This document shows, piece by piece, positions 14,911 through 25,695 of a stretch of DNA of 57,000 nt. The DNA is from Adiantum capillus-veneris. Lineage: Eukaryota > Streptophyta > Polypodiopsida > Polypodiales > Pteridaceae. Within the stretch, counting starts at the first letter, position 1; the number at the start of each line of letters is the position of its first letter. A program made the translations under genes and the position numbers. The notes beneath the pieces were generated by a model that was not told the DNA's origin, searched no databases, and saw only the letters and a program-made list of their open reading frames with translations. The stretch is from NCBI GenBank assembly GCA_014529385.2, contig CM043963.1:94526412-94583411 (forward strand), in the 5' to 3' direction.

Positions 14911-17460
14911 TGTGAGGCCCCCACCCCGTCATCTCAAACGACGAATCTGATGGAAACCTGGTGGCCACTAGATCTATAGCGGAAGCAAACAAAGTGGTTT
15001 AAGGGATCAACTAGCGGACGAGCTCTCATCACCAAGTGAATTGAGTTGAGCCTTCTAGAAACGAGATCTAGTTCCACCCCGCAGGGAAAAGCGTGTCTAA
15101 CCAATTATCGGTCCTAAGACTCACCTTCCAGAAAGAGATAAGTCTCGAGGGCCTTTTTCCCCATTGCTTTCAGAGGCACGTACACTTGGGACTTCACTGC
15201 TCTTGGTGCAATGAGTAATTCTAACGTCATTTACCGTACTATGGGGACAGAGAGTTCCCGACCAATCAGAACCACCCTTCTCATAGGCATTGGCAACCCG
15301 AGCCAAGCCCCCACTTTCCACCCCCATACTCACACTTTGTCTTGTGTGTCCTAATTACTAACACATTTGTTGTTCAACATATATATTCATTGATTAATTC
15401 CGATTCACAGGTTGTGTTAAGACATCCCTTCAAGCAATTTTTCAAAGCGGCACCAAAACAATCTTCCTAGTAAAAATTCACTCAATAACTCATTTCATTT
15501 AAACTTCCAATGTCTTGGAGGCACAAAATCCCCCAGCGAGTGTTAACTCCACCCGTTGTCACCTAGTTGCCCATACAACTAGATTTTTCCACCGCATAAA
15601 AAGCACGACATGGACATCAGACCGCAAAGAACGCAAGTCATGGGTATCCACCGCAAAGAATGCAAGACATAGATCAAAGCCCTAAGCTAGGTAATCCTAG
15701 CTACTGCGAGAACCTCGCGAGCTATCCCCTGTGATCAAGAGGGGAATCAAGACTAAATCAACATTGGAATTAAAAATGAAATGGATGAGTTAATTTTCCC
15801 TAGCAAACAGTCTTTCCTACTTCAGACAGTTTATTCCAAAAACATTCTTTCCTACTTGAATTTAAATACACTAAGTAAAAATACCGTGGTCTCCGTTGGA
15901 TTACCAACATGTTTGGGGTAATGATATTTTCCTATCTTACCAAAATGCAATGTTATTAAATTGTACTTGAATTAAAATTTAGGTCTACCTCGATAATTTC
16001 CTCCTCATTGCTTCGTGAGATAACCGGCACTTGCTCGACCATGGGAGCCTTCCCCTTTCCGTTGGTGTTGCTCGTCCCGGACTCATGGTCGTGAGATCCA
16101 CCAAAACGGGTCCTCTTTGGGGCCATTATACTCACTACTAAAGATGATGAATTTGAAAAAGAACTAGTGTCCAATATTACCATAACAACCAGAAACGGCC
16201 AGGATACAACATGGTTAGACTTATCAAGCAATTACTCTTATACGGAAGGAGTAGATTAACTTCAAGTACGGTTATTACTCATCTATCTATTTTTAGAAAA
16301 ATTTGGGGTAATATTAGGTGATCCAAGTCATAATTACATCAATTTAGGATAGCATCTTCTCCTGAACTTATGGAAATTGACTATGAATTAAGGTTCTTAA
16401 CTTAGGCAATTGGAGAATTCAATTCTTGTAGTTACTTGCTTAATTAGAGTGGTTGAATGATGATTTTAGTGTACTAATTCCTTCTCAAAAATGAACGAAA
16501 AGATGCAGTTATGTCTTATGCATATGCGGAAGAAATTCCGTTCTCTAGTGACAATTAATTTTGAGAGGGGGAATTAACTCTTCTAATTTACACATTAATC
16601 TCTTACAATATGAGTTTAATCCTTTAATTAAACTCTTTCCTAATGAAATAATAGATTGAGGTTGTTTAATTAGTTACATTGCTAGAAATTGGGTCAATCT
16701 CCACCACTTAATCATTGGAATTGACTAGCTAGTAATTCCTTCTTACTAACCATGGATTAATTTGTAATTAGGAGATTGACTTAATGCATAATTAGCTAAT
16801 GAGATTAAGAAAGTGAAATAGACTAATCACATAGGTGATTTAGCGAGTTGCTACTAGGTAGAGTAGTTAAATTATGCATAGTATTAGCGGAAAATAAGGG
16901 ATTCAAAGAGAGATTAAGATGTAAGCATGAATTTAATCGAGATTACCGTCATTTGAGTTCATTAAGACCTTAATTTCTGATCCAAGAATCATAATCCAAT
17001 GAGAAATTGGCAGCACCTCCTCCCCTTAATCCTCTCCTAGAGATTGTGTATGCCGGCAGCACCTCGCCCAAGGTATGTGTGAGGGAGTGTGTGTGTGTGT
17101 GTACTGAGTATCTGTATGTGTGTGTGTGTGTGTGAGAACAGGTCCTTAAATAGGCTCCCAACCTGAAGAGGTCAAAATTTGCTGCTAATTGCATCTGAAT
17201 GAGCACTTTGGTCATGCATGGCAGATTGAGTGCATAGCTTGCAAGAGTCCAATTTGCTTGTTTTAACTGAGTCTCATACTCTCTCTCTTGCTTGGAAACT
17301 CTCCCACGAGCCCCTATGTGTGTGAGGGCACCCTCTATCTGCTAAAACAAGTCTCCAATGGCCTAGAGCCCGTGCACACACCAGCCCCCAAGTGTCGGTG
17401 CCCCCGCTAGCCTTAGGAAAAAATTATTTTTATCCTTAGACGGTCGTTACAGCTTGGATT
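14911..17460. other. Unassigned, possibly an unidentified retroelement
   Basis: A C-rich segment begins near 14,912 (TGTGAGGCCCCCACC), and a 91-codon minus-strand frame lies at 15,956-16,231. Its inner part is basic and Gly/Ser-rich, as in some gag N-termini, but there is no domain match I can defend. From 16,250 to 16,960 the sequence is AT-rich and featureless. Short TG runs occur at 17,086-17,101 and 17,118-17,133. No terminal repeats were found. Confidence 0.3.
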
Positions 17461-18091
17461 TTAATTCCGAAACTTGATGTGCTAAGACGGAGCTAAGGTG
17501 CATCATCTCGAGTACCTGCCATATTTAGCAGCTCCTAGTGTCCGGAAATGCATTTTTTTAAATTCTAGGTACGGGTGCAGTTTGTCGAGCCGGTCAAAAC
17601 TAGACGGGTCGGGTGACCAAAAAATTACTATTTTAGGAAAATTTTTACAAAAATTATTTTTATTCATTTTTGAAAGCTCTATAACATTCTAAACATCTTG
17701 GCACCGACAGATCTAGAAAAACTACCAAAAATAGTAACTTTTTGCAGTATGATTATTTTGTAGTACAGGGGTGCTCTTTAGCTTGGGGTCAGAGATCTTA
17801 CAAATTTGGTTTGTGTTAATGTGAGTTAGAGCTATCAAATGTACGTGCCTGTGGACGACGATGAGAAGGAGGATTAAATAGAAAATTATTTGTCTAAACT
17901 CTCATAACGTCCCAATGTGGCACAATGTATATACAACTATTTCCATTTTATTTGTAATTTTTTAAAATAGTTGATCTTCTACACATTAAATTGTCAAGGT
18001 AAAGTATATTCAATTTTATTTTTTTGTTTTTTTTTTGTATACTCTTTCAAAAAACAATTGATGTTTGATATGCTTTATGCAGGTAAAAAAT
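17461..18091. other. Unassigned AT-rich sequence
   Basis: No coding or repeat feature was recognised apart from poly-T stretches near 18,018-18,040. Confidence 0.5.
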
Positions 18092-18760
18092 AAAGGTGCT
18101 CATTTGGGCCACCCAAAATTGGCTCAAATGAGAACCTTTAATTTTGAATAGACGTTTAGCAATAATAACCGTGGTAATAGTTGCGACAATAGACGCGGTA
18201 ATAATTGCGGGTATATGCCCGCGTTTATTACTGTGGATATTACTATTTAACCACTACCCCGTCATTTTCCGCTGCTATTGTCGCACACACAATATTTTCT
18301 CTTTCTATTTTTCTTTGTTAATCTGCGACAATGCTGACGGTTTTGAAATTTTCCTCTTATAGTGCGCGCCATGATGGAACCCTTAATTTTTTTATCAATA
18401 AAACTTGATCAACGACGGATTAAACCTCCACCATTGATCCCTTCACTTTCAACATGCCACTTATGGTTGAGGACGCTCGCTGCTCGACGTTGGCTATGAG
18501 TCAACATGCCATGACATCCTTACATTGCTTCAACCTTGTGCAATGTGACCTACAAACATTATGAAAATCTCTAGTTGTTTATCGCGGTCCAAACTCAGCT
18601 AGAGAGGGAAGAGAGAGGAGGGCGGGGGGAATTTTTTTTGTATTTAAACTATTACCACGACTATTTTCGCTATTATTACCGTGTTTATTACCTTAGTTAT
18701 TACCGCTTTTATATTCGAGCAAAAATTTAGCGCCTAAACTTTCAAATTCTGGCTTGAGCA
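18092..18760. mobile_element. Small inverted-repeat element (MITE-like or DNA-transposon remnant)
   Basis: The left side holds a near-perfect 19-bp hairpin (18,092-18,110 against 18,121-18,139, two mismatches). Next come repeated GGTAATA/GCGACAATAG motifs in one orientation (18,173-18,211). The right side (18,645-18,715) carries the same motifs in the opposite orientation (TATTACCACGAC, TATTATTACCGTG, TTATTACCGC). Clustered short motifs inverted at the two ends are typical of non-autonomous DNA transposons such as CACTA or Mutator derivatives. I see no transposase and cannot define exact ends or a target-site duplication. Confidence 0.5.
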
Positions 18761-18865
18761 TTCCCACCCACCCACCTTCCCCCTCTCCCCTGCGCCCCCT
18801 CAAATTTTGGTGTTTCCCTCCTCTCAATAAAAATTAAAGAATATTGTATAAAATTTTCAAATTTA

Positions 18866-18922
18866 AAAAAGAAAGAGAAAGACAGAGAAAGAGGGAGAGA
18901 GGGATAGAGAGAGGGATAGATA
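18866..18922. repeat. GA-rich purine tract
   Basis: An imperfect GA/GGGA microsatellite lies just before the chromovirus. The bases between it and the LTR (AGATTACACTTGG) resemble bases beyond the other LTR near 24,852, after another GA tract at 24,818-24,842. Confidence 0.8.
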
Positions 18923-18942
18923 ATAAGATTACACTTGGTCAC

Positions 18943-19096
18943 TGTCAGGACACCGGCAAGGCCGGACTAGACAAGGGCAGGGCCGGGCTAGGCGGTGTGG
19001 AACGGGGAGTCCAGCTAGGGCAAAGGGCCAAGGGCTTTACTATATAATGGGTGGTTGGGTGGTGTACTCTCAGGCTCTAGCTTCCCTTGTCTTACA
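18943..19096 (+). repeat. 5' LTR of the chromovirus
   Basis: A 154-bp LTR starting TGTCAGGACACCGG and ending GTCTTACA, nearly identical to 24,606-24,759. It is GC-rich at the start and has a TATA box two-thirds of the way along. Confidence 0.95.
19041..19047 (+). promoter_or_regulatory. TATA box in the chromovirus 5' LTR
   Basis: TATATAA lies 50 bases before the LTR end and is conserved in the 3' LTR at 24,704-24,710. It is the likely core promoter of the element, leaving a very short R-U5 region. Confidence 0.65.
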
Positions 19097-19097
19097 G

Positions 19098-19113
19098 TGG
19101 TATCAGAGCTAAG
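19098..19113 (+). other. Primer-binding site, initiator tRNA-Met type
   Basis: TGGTATCAGAGCTAAG begins one base after the 5' LTR. TGGTATCAGAGC is the standard plant LTR-retrotransposon site complementary to the 3' end of initiator tRNA-Met. Confidence 0.95.
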
Positions 19114-19879
19114 TACCTATTTTGGGAAAGGGGAAGGCGTGGTGATTTTTAGCCACACAAGCCTTGCATGTCGTGGTCCAACACAGTGGGGATCACCCCT
19201 TGGTAAGGCGGTTGACGAAGACGAATCCCCGTGGGCACGCGGGCTTGGCAAGTAGAGCCGTCGGGTGCACGAGCACCAAACTGACGGCGCGAGGGCTCAT
19301 GAGCGGCGCAAAGGCCTGCTTGGCGTTTCTCGACACAGGGCCGAAGCACCGCATGCTTTGCATCGTCCGCCCCCGGCGTTCCAAACACCTGCACGTTACT
19401 TGCTCACGGCCATAGCCAACTGTGCCTGTATTTTCCCACTTGAGGGCGCCCAATCCCCTTAGGGGTAGTGGCCATACACAAAAAAATTAAGCATAAGGGG
19501 CAGTACCCACAGTGGGTACCCTACCCCCCCACTCCACACTACGTGCGAGTACGGCAAGGCCGGAAAGGAAGGCATCGACAAAGCCGGCACACATTCCGAC
19601 AAAAATTTTCTGCGTATTACGCAGAAACTCAGAGGTTTCAAGACCACCAATTTGGCGGAGTTGCGGTACAAGTTTTTTAATGAAATCAATTACCGCTTTC
19701 ATGCCTAATTGATTCGGCTATCAAGAACTTGTGGAATTCCATATACGACGAACAATTCAAATCGCTCTCCACCGGAATACTCTTGATTTTGATGAAGTTA
19801 GCAAGGCTCATTATACTTTGTGAGTGCTCTCAATATCAAGTATTTTTTCTGAGTACTCCTTGCACCACACTGTGTAGCC
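19114..19879 (+). other. Leader of the chromovirus
   Basis: About 770 bases between the primer site and gag, markedly GC-rich at 19,140-19,450. Overlapping open frames on both strands here arise from the GC-rich composition and resemble no family. Confidence 0.6.
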
Positions 19880-21079
19880 ATGGATTCGGATATCAATATG
19901 ACATTCGATTTTGAACAAAGTAGTCATGATCCTGCCAAAGATGGACCGCGGCCGGATCCTCTCAAGGAGAGTACCCATGACGCTACGACAGGTGAAGATA
20001 CTTACGAATTGCTCGATATTCAAGAATTTTGTGCACTTCAGACACGCATGACAATCATGGATGAAAATTTTAAAGCTTTACATGAAAATGTTACTAAACT
20101 ATCCACAATAGTAATTCAATTAATGCATCAGCAGTCTAAGAGTCCTGTTGACACGCACATGCATGAGCACATTTCCACACAAGGGAAGTGCATTTCTAAT
20201 CTAGGGCAAGGCCCAAAAGCTGATACGTTGCATACACTCACTGCAAAAGAGGTGGATGAATTGTTAAAGAATACCAAACCACGGATTTTTAAGGGACAAG
20301 ACCGAGACCGCAATAAGGATGCAGTGAATATCTTTCTCAGTAAGTGGGATGGAATTCACGCCTTACGCCGTACTCCGGATGCAGTCAAAGCTCTGAAAAC
20401 GAGCTTAACTCTGGAAGGCAAGGCCTACAAATGGTGGATGTCTTTCAAGGAGAAGAACATCATACCATAGAGTTGGGCAACTTTTGAAGCAATGTTTAGC
20501 AAGGAATTTTTGCCTACACACAAGGCCGATCGGAATTGGACGGCTTGGGACACATGTTCCACGTGCCAATACCCATCACTCCTTGAATATATCTCTCACT
20601 ATCGGGATGTTATCCTCAAGTTGGAAGGCTTAGATACCTTTCAACAAGTACGGGGGTTCATACCAGGTCTGACACCTGAGCTTAAGAAGTATGTCAAGAC
20701 CCAAGACCCTAAAACACTTGAGGAAGCCATAGTGAAAACACATATTCATGATGATCCTAATGAGAAGAAAACACATATTAGTCATGTGTCTGCTAATATA
20801 CATGCTAATACATGCACTTAGTATGGGCACAATTAAAGGAAACTTTTAGTTGCCAATTCAGATGCATCTAAAAAACCCAAGGGGTGCAGGGGTCCTCTCT
20901 CTCTTGAGGACTTTGATAAAGCTAGGAAAGAAAAATTATGTTTTCAATGTTTAGGAAGAGGTCATGGAAAAAAGGATTGTCCCAAAGGGAATCTACTGCT
21001 CAGGGCAAGGAGAAAGCAGTGCACATGGTGCAACTGCTGCCTCTTGAGTCTTCCTCAAGATTCTCTACAGTGGAAGTAA
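19880..21079 (+). pseudogene. gag: gag of the chromovirus, two in-frame stops
   Basis: The structural capsid/nucleocapsid polyprotein, which packages element RNA in cytoplasmic particles. One frame runs from the ATG at 19,880 to TAA at 21,077-21,079. It is broken by TAG at 20,468-20,470, inside the conserved gag core (a KWWMSF motif just precedes it), and by TAG at 20,819-20,821. The nucleocapsid zinc knuckle is intact in the same frame at 20,939-20,980, with spacing C-X2-C-X4-H-X4-C (CFQCLGRGHGKKDC). The acidic N-terminal 100 residues are typical of chromoviral gag. The start was chosen as the first ATG of the frame after the leader. Confidence 0.88.
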
Positions 21080-21518
21080 CACACACTAAGGTGGTGCATG
21101 AATGCTATCTCACAGCTTCCATGTGGCAACCAACCTTTGGACCACATGAGTTAGTACGTATGCATGGATATCTGCTACTCACAATTTCATCAATTACGGA
21201 TTGGTGAAAAAACTCAAACTGTCTCAGACTCCGAGTACCCACCGCTACAAGGTAGCAATGATAAATGGACATGATACTAAAATATGGGATACTCAATGCC
21301 GAGTTGTTCCATTGGAAGTACAAGAGTATTCTACATGTTTGGATTTTCAGGTTATGAACATGGAGAGGGATGATGTGGTTCTTGGTAGGGAATGGTTGCA
21401 TAGCCTAGGACCATCATTGAAGCGTAGCTATCAGCACAACAGCTTGATGTTTGAATCCCATGGCGCACATGTGTTGTTGTTAGGAGAAAAAGATATACCT
21501 TCATCACCACTAATTTGA
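21080..21518 (+). pseudogene. Aspartic protease region of the chromovirus, active site broken
   Basis: Retropepsin cuts the Gag-Pol polyprotein. The protease frame differs from the gag frame and is open from about 21,162 to TGA at 21,516-21,518. The residues after the active site are present (ATHNF at 21,174-21,188, then VLGREWL near 21,380). The catalytic Asp-Ser-Gly triplet before them is missing: the frame reads W-I-S-A and the Asp codon is out of frame, consistent with a small indel at about 21,165-21,173. The upstream part of the domain reads in another frame. Confidence 0.75.
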
Positions 21519-21699
21519 ACCGTTGAGCTTATGCAACTTGTTTTTTAAAATGAAATAGATCAGGTTTTCTTGTGTTACTCACTATCTCATTTTCTTTCTA
21601 ACATTGAGTCTGTTGAACATTCCTCAACGCCGCATCCTTCTCTCTCCTCTATTCCATCAATTGCTAATTCTAAACAAGAAAATGTTGCTAGTCAATTAC

Positions 21700-23081
21700 A
21701 AAAATTATTAAAGGAATTTCAAGATGTATTTCCTAATGATTTTCCATGAGGATTGCCGACATAATCAGTACAACATAGCATTGATGTGGCTACACGTTGT
21801 AAAGTTGTTAGTAAACCACCTTATCGTATGAGTTATTCAGAAGCTATTGAGGTGGAACGTCAGCTTGCTGACTACCTTAGCAGAGGGTTTATACAACCTA
21901 GTTCTTCACCATGGGCTTCGCCTATCCTCTTAGTGAAGAAAAAGGATGGCAGTATGCGTATGTGCACAGACTACCGTGGCTTAAATGCGGTTATAGTTAA
22001 GAACAAATACCCATTGCCCAGAGTAGATGTGTTGTTTGATAAGCTCACTCATGCTTGCATTTTTACTAAAATAGACTCGCGGTCATAATATCACCAAGTC
22101 GGTATTCGACTTGCCGATATACCAAAAACTGCATTTCGAACACGATTTGGACACTACGGGTTTTTGGTGAGCCCTTTGGGTTAACCAATGTGCCCGCAAC
22201 ATTCATGACACATATGGATAGTGTCTTGAAACCATATTTGGACAAATTTTTCATTGTATTCTTCGATGACATCCTAGTCTATAGTGCTTGTGACGAAGAA
22301 CACTTACAACATCTCAGGCAGGTGTTTGAGCTGTTACACATAAACAAGTTATATGCCAAGGAATCTGCATGTAAAAGATGAAATTCATTATTTAGGGCAT
22401 GTTATTTCAGCCAACGGGCTATACATGGATCAATTCAAAGTGGATACCATCCGAAAATGGCCTCCTCCTAAAAATCTGAAAGAATTACATATATATTTAG
22501 AATTTGCAGGTTTTTACCGAAGGTTCGTTAAAAACTATGCTCAAATTGTTGTTCCTATGACGGATCAACTAAAAGGCAAAGGTAAAGCTTTTCAGTGGGG
22601 ATCTGCTCAACAGCACAGTTTTGATACACTCAAGGATGCATTAGCTACAGCTCCTATACTGGCTATTGTAGATCCTTTGAAACCATTCATTTTGGAAACA
22701 GATGCTAGTGACCGTGCTATTGGAGCAATCCTGTTACAAGACAGACGACCGATTGCATTTGAAAGCAAGAAGCTTGATGCAGCTCAGGAGGACTATTCTG
22801 CTTACGAACGCGAACTCTATGCAATACTATCTGCCTTAAAAACATGGTGGCATTATCTATATGGTGCTCAGTTTGAGATTGTGTTTGACCATGAAAGCAT
22901 CAAATGGTTTACACAACAAATGGATTTAAAGGGTCAAAAAGCCAGGTGGGCCGAGATCCTTCAGGAATATGACGCCAAGCTAAGGTATCGCAAAGGCCGA
23001 TACAATGTAGTGGCAGATGCTCTAAGTCGAATGCCAGAGATCAATCACTCTTGTTCACGGAACTTCGTAGTGAATTTTTAG
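21700..23081 (+). pseudogene. Reverse transcriptase and RNase H of the chromovirus
   Basis: This region copied element RNA to cDNA and degraded the RNA strand. The RT fingers and palm read in one frame to 22,088, interrupted by TGA at 21,747-21,749, TAA at 21,762-21,764 and TAA at 22,086-22,088. A one-base shift near 22,170 moves to the frame holding the catalytic FFDD box (Asp-Asp at 22,265-22,270). A second lesion near 22,365-22,380 moves to the frame of 22,353-23,081, which carries the connection domain (GFYRRFV) and RNase H. The RNase H acidic residues are visible in ETDAS, YERELYAI and FDHES, and the domain ends in the usual ADALSR motif. Confidence 0.9.
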
Positions 23082-24452
23082 ATTCTCTCAAAGGCAAATA
23101 TGAGCATGATGAAGCATATTCCAAAGTGTAGAGCCATGTTCAAAAGAGGGATCCTTCTCACTCCAATGACAGTAGTGTACAGTTAACCTCCACACCTAGT
23201 TCTCCTTTATCAAGTGATGAACTACAGCGATGGAAGCATTTTACCATCGACAATGGGTACCTACTCCACAAGGGGAGAGTTTGTGTATTGAGGGACACAG
23301 ACATTCGGCGCCAAATTCTTTATGAATGTCATGATAGTCCAAGTGCAGGGCACCCGGGGATTAGAAAAACTTATGCTCTCGTTCGACGACAGTTTTACTG
23401 GCCAGGTCTACATGGATTTGTTCAAGCTTATGTCTTGCATTGCCAAAAATGTCAAGTTAACAAAGCAGAGCGCCTGAAAGCAAGAGGACTCTTATATCCT
23501 TTGGAGATCCCCAATGGAAAATGGGAAAGCATCTCTATGGATTTTATTGTAGGTTTACCAACCATTGTACGAGGTCATGACTCAGTATGGGTGGTCGTAG
23601 ACAAGTTGACTAAACTATGTAAGCTTATTCCGGCCAAATCAACGGTTAAGACACCAGAACTAGCCAAGTTATTTGTGGACAATCTATACAAATTGTATGG
23701 TTTGCAAAGTAACATTGTTAGTGATCGAGATCCCAAGTTTAACAGCCACTTTTGGAGAGATGTATTTAAACGATTGGGTACACAACTAAACCTCAATATA
23801 TCTGATCATCCAGAAACAGATGGTCAAATGGAACGGGTTAACCAGGTACTAGAGGATATGCTAAGAGCATATCAACAAAAAACTGTCAGACTGAGAAGAA
23901 TACTTACCTATTCGCAAGTTTTCCTACAACAATGCTAAGCATGTCACAACAAGTTTTAGTCCTTTCATGCTCATGTACGGGTTTCAACCTAGGTCACCAT
24001 TTAAGGTGGGGTTGGCAAACGAAAAACTCCAACAGGTTAAGGATTTTCTCCAAGACCACATGGATATGTTGAAACTTGCTCATCAGAATGTCCGGCAAGC
24101 ACAGGATTGGTATAAGAAGTACGTTGATGAGAAACGTCGGCAAGTTACCTTTGAAGAAGGGGAGGAGGTATTTTTACGTGTGCCAGAACATTCAGAAAGT
24201 CTAAAAACTGGGCCGACACCTAAATTATCTCCCCGATATTGTGGGCCTTTCAAAATACTCAAGCAAGTAGGTGATCGCACCTACAAATTATTACTATCTT
24301 CACATTCTTGCATTCATCTGGTGTTTCATGTAAGCCGTTTACGTAAGCGGTTACATGGGGACGACAATATCATTGACCAACAGGTTTTGGTTGATTTCAT
24401 TGAACCTCCTATCCTACCGCATGAACTTGAACATGTTCTTGAAAATTTATGA
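23050..24452 (+). pseudogene. Integrase with GPY/F domain of the chromovirus
   Basis: Integrase joins the cDNA to host DNA. After a stop at 23,129-23,131 the frame is open to 23,938. It carries the HHCC zinc-binding module (CHDSPSAGHPG, then CQKCQ) and an intact catalytic triad: Asp at 23,540-23,542, Asp at 23,723-23,725 and Glu at 23,831-23,833. A frameshift at about 23,880-23,915 leads to the frame of 23,967-24,452, which holds the C-terminal part with the GPY/F-like motif (RYCGPFKI) and an HVSRLRK motif typical of Ty3 integrases. Confidence 0.92.
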
Positions 24453-24594
24453 GTTGCGTACACGTCATCACGTACGTCAACAAGCCTTAATCAAGTGGAA
24501 AGACCGACCTAAAGAAGGTGCCACTTGGAAAAACATTAGTGTTATTAAGAAGAAGTTCCCCGCTTTTGTTTTCGAGGACGAAAACTCTTCTTAA
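24409..24594 (+). pseudogene. Chromodomain at the integrase C-terminus
   Basis: A frame ending at TAA 24,592-24,594 contains the chromodomain core: LIKWKDRP, then ATW, then KKKFPAFVFEDE. In chromoviruses this module reads histone marks and guides integration into heterochromatin. It is in a different frame from the preceding integrase, so a frameshift lies at about 24,430-24,450. Confidence 0.85.
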
Positions 24595-24605
24595 GGGGGG
24601 AGTAC
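24593..24605 (+). other. Polypurine tract of the chromovirus
   Basis: AAGGGGGGAG immediately after the pol stop and three bases before the 3' LTR; it primes plus-strand cDNA synthesis. Confidence 0.85.
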
Positions 24606-24759
24606 TGTCAGAACACCGGCAAGGCCGGACTAGACAAGGGCAGGGCCGGGCTAGACAGTGTGGAACGGGGAGTCCAACTAGGGAAAAGGGCCAAGTGCTT
24701 TGCTATATAATGGGTGGTTGGGTGGTGGACTCTCAGGCTCTAGCTTCCCTTGTCTTACA
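24606..24759 (+). repeat. 3' LTR of the chromovirus
   Basis: 154 bp, starting TGTCAGAACACCGG and ending GTCTTACA, differing from the 5' LTR at eight positions. Confidence 0.95.
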
Positions 24760-24956
24760 GTCATAGCTAAAATAATCAATGTCACTTGATTAACATGATT
24801 GAGGATGTTCACAAATAGAGAGAGAAAGAGGGAGAGAGAGAGATAAATGGATTACACGACCAAAAATCTTCATAACTTAAAGTATGCAAAATGTTTATGA
24901 ATCATCTTTCAAAAGATCCCTACATGAACCATCATCCAATTCTAAGCCCATGGCTC
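24760..24956. other. Spacer with GA tract between chromovirus and CACTA remnant
   Basis: It contains the right-hand target-site copy (GTCAT), a GA-rich tract at 24,818-24,842, and no gene. Confidence 0.6.
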
Positions 24957-25245
24957 CTAAATCAATAAAGAGAGAAACGGATTGTCGTTTGTGGATACGT
25001 TGGCTTCATCATCTTCAAATTTGTCATCCTCCATCTCGTCATCTTCATCATCATGACAATCATCCTCTCTAAGACTTGCCGAACTTGATTCATCGACATC
25101 CCTCTCCGCTGTCTCCACCTCATCCAAAGTTGGAGGTGGAAGAGGGTCGAAGATGGTCTCCATTAGTGGAAAAAATGGTTCTCCCTCGAGGTGTTACGGG
25201 AATTACGAACCAAAGTTTTGGTTGGTGGATTACTAGGATATAGAT
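24957..25245 (-). pseudogene. CACTA transposase C-terminal exon
   Basis: Read on the minus strand, an acceptor-like ...TTTTATAG near 25,246 is followed by a short segment ending WFVIPVTPRG, resembling the end of the DUF4216 region of plant En/Spm (CACTA) TNP2-type transposases. A one-base shift then leads to a Pro-rich and strongly acidic tail (24,957-25,163; for example DDEDDEMEDD). This acidic end would close the transposase read from 27.0 kb downward. The assignment depends on its position after the DUF4216 and DUF4218 parts; the tail alone would not be diagnostic. Confidence 0.55.
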
Positions 25246-25339
25246 GACCTATAAAAGAGAATCTCAAAGTGAGTAACATTGGTATAATCAATGTTACAAG
25301 CAAATAAGAATAAAAAAGGTAGCTTTACTCACTTTCTCA

Positions 25340-25600
25340 CAATTGCATGGTAAAACTAAATTTGTCATACCTCCCTATGTGATGCACACTAGAGTGCACC
25401 ATGTAGAGGCCATTCTCATGTCGTCTAGACACATTTGCAAATTACTTGTACTCGAAGATGAAGGTATAAAAGGTTCTAAAATTAACCTTTACTATTTTTT
25501 CAATAGTTCCACAGTACCTGACTTCATCACCATCTGTGTCAAAGTTGCCCATGGTGGCTATATGCTGGTCAATGTGGTGCGTTCAAAAGTGACGACTCTT
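25340..25600 (-). pseudogene. CACTA transposase DUF4216 region, with stop
   Basis: On the minus strand a frame reads YCGTIEKIVKVNF, then FTFIFEYK, then a TAA stop (25,442-25,444) and FANVS. The pattern of a Tyr-x-Gly strand, a hydrophobic Phe-rich strand and K-W-F is the DUF4216 core of CACTA transposase-associated proteins, with the stop where the conserved Trp is expected. A frameshift lies near 25,555. It is separated from the DUF4218 exon by an AT-rich segment with intron-like borders (donor near 25,705). Confidence 0.6.
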
Positions 25601-25695
25601 TGACCACATACAGTTAAAGAAAAGTCACTACAAAATACGAAAATCTCTTTTACCAAATACAAAGATAAAATCAAGAAAAAAATTTACAATATGGT

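Larger units (their letters stand above)
18943..24759 (+). mobile_element. Ty3/gypsy chromovirus with 154-bp LTRs (5.8 kb, defective)
   Basis: A structurally complete LTR retrotransposon in the order LTR, tRNA-Met-type primer site, leader, gag, protease, reverse transcriptase, RNase H, integrase, GPY/F region, chromodomain, polypurine tract, LTR. The five flanking bases are GTCAC on the left (18,938-18,942) and GTCAT on the right (24,760-24,764), a target-site duplication with one mismatch. The two LTRs differ at 8 of 154 positions by my count, mostly G/A, so the insertion is not recent. Every coding domain carries stops or frameshifts, so it cannot act autonomously. The domain order and terminal chromodomain make it a chromovirus. 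The short LTRs recall the Reina clade, but I do not assign a clade. Confidence 0.93.

Noticed and set aside
15956-16231. 91-codon minus-strand ORF as a gag N-terminus
   Set aside because: Basic Gly/Ser-rich composition only; no gag core, zinc knuckle or neighbouring pol sequence.
19149-19712. Cluster of overlapping open frames on both strands in the chromovirus leader
   Set aside because: GC-rich composition lowers stop density in all frames; no domain resemblance and they occupy the expected untranslated leader.
25627-25636. CACTACAAAA, resembling a CACTA terminal inverted repeat
   Set aside because: It lies in an intron-like gap between two transposase segments and points the wrong way to bound the element; a chance match in AT-rich DNA is likely.
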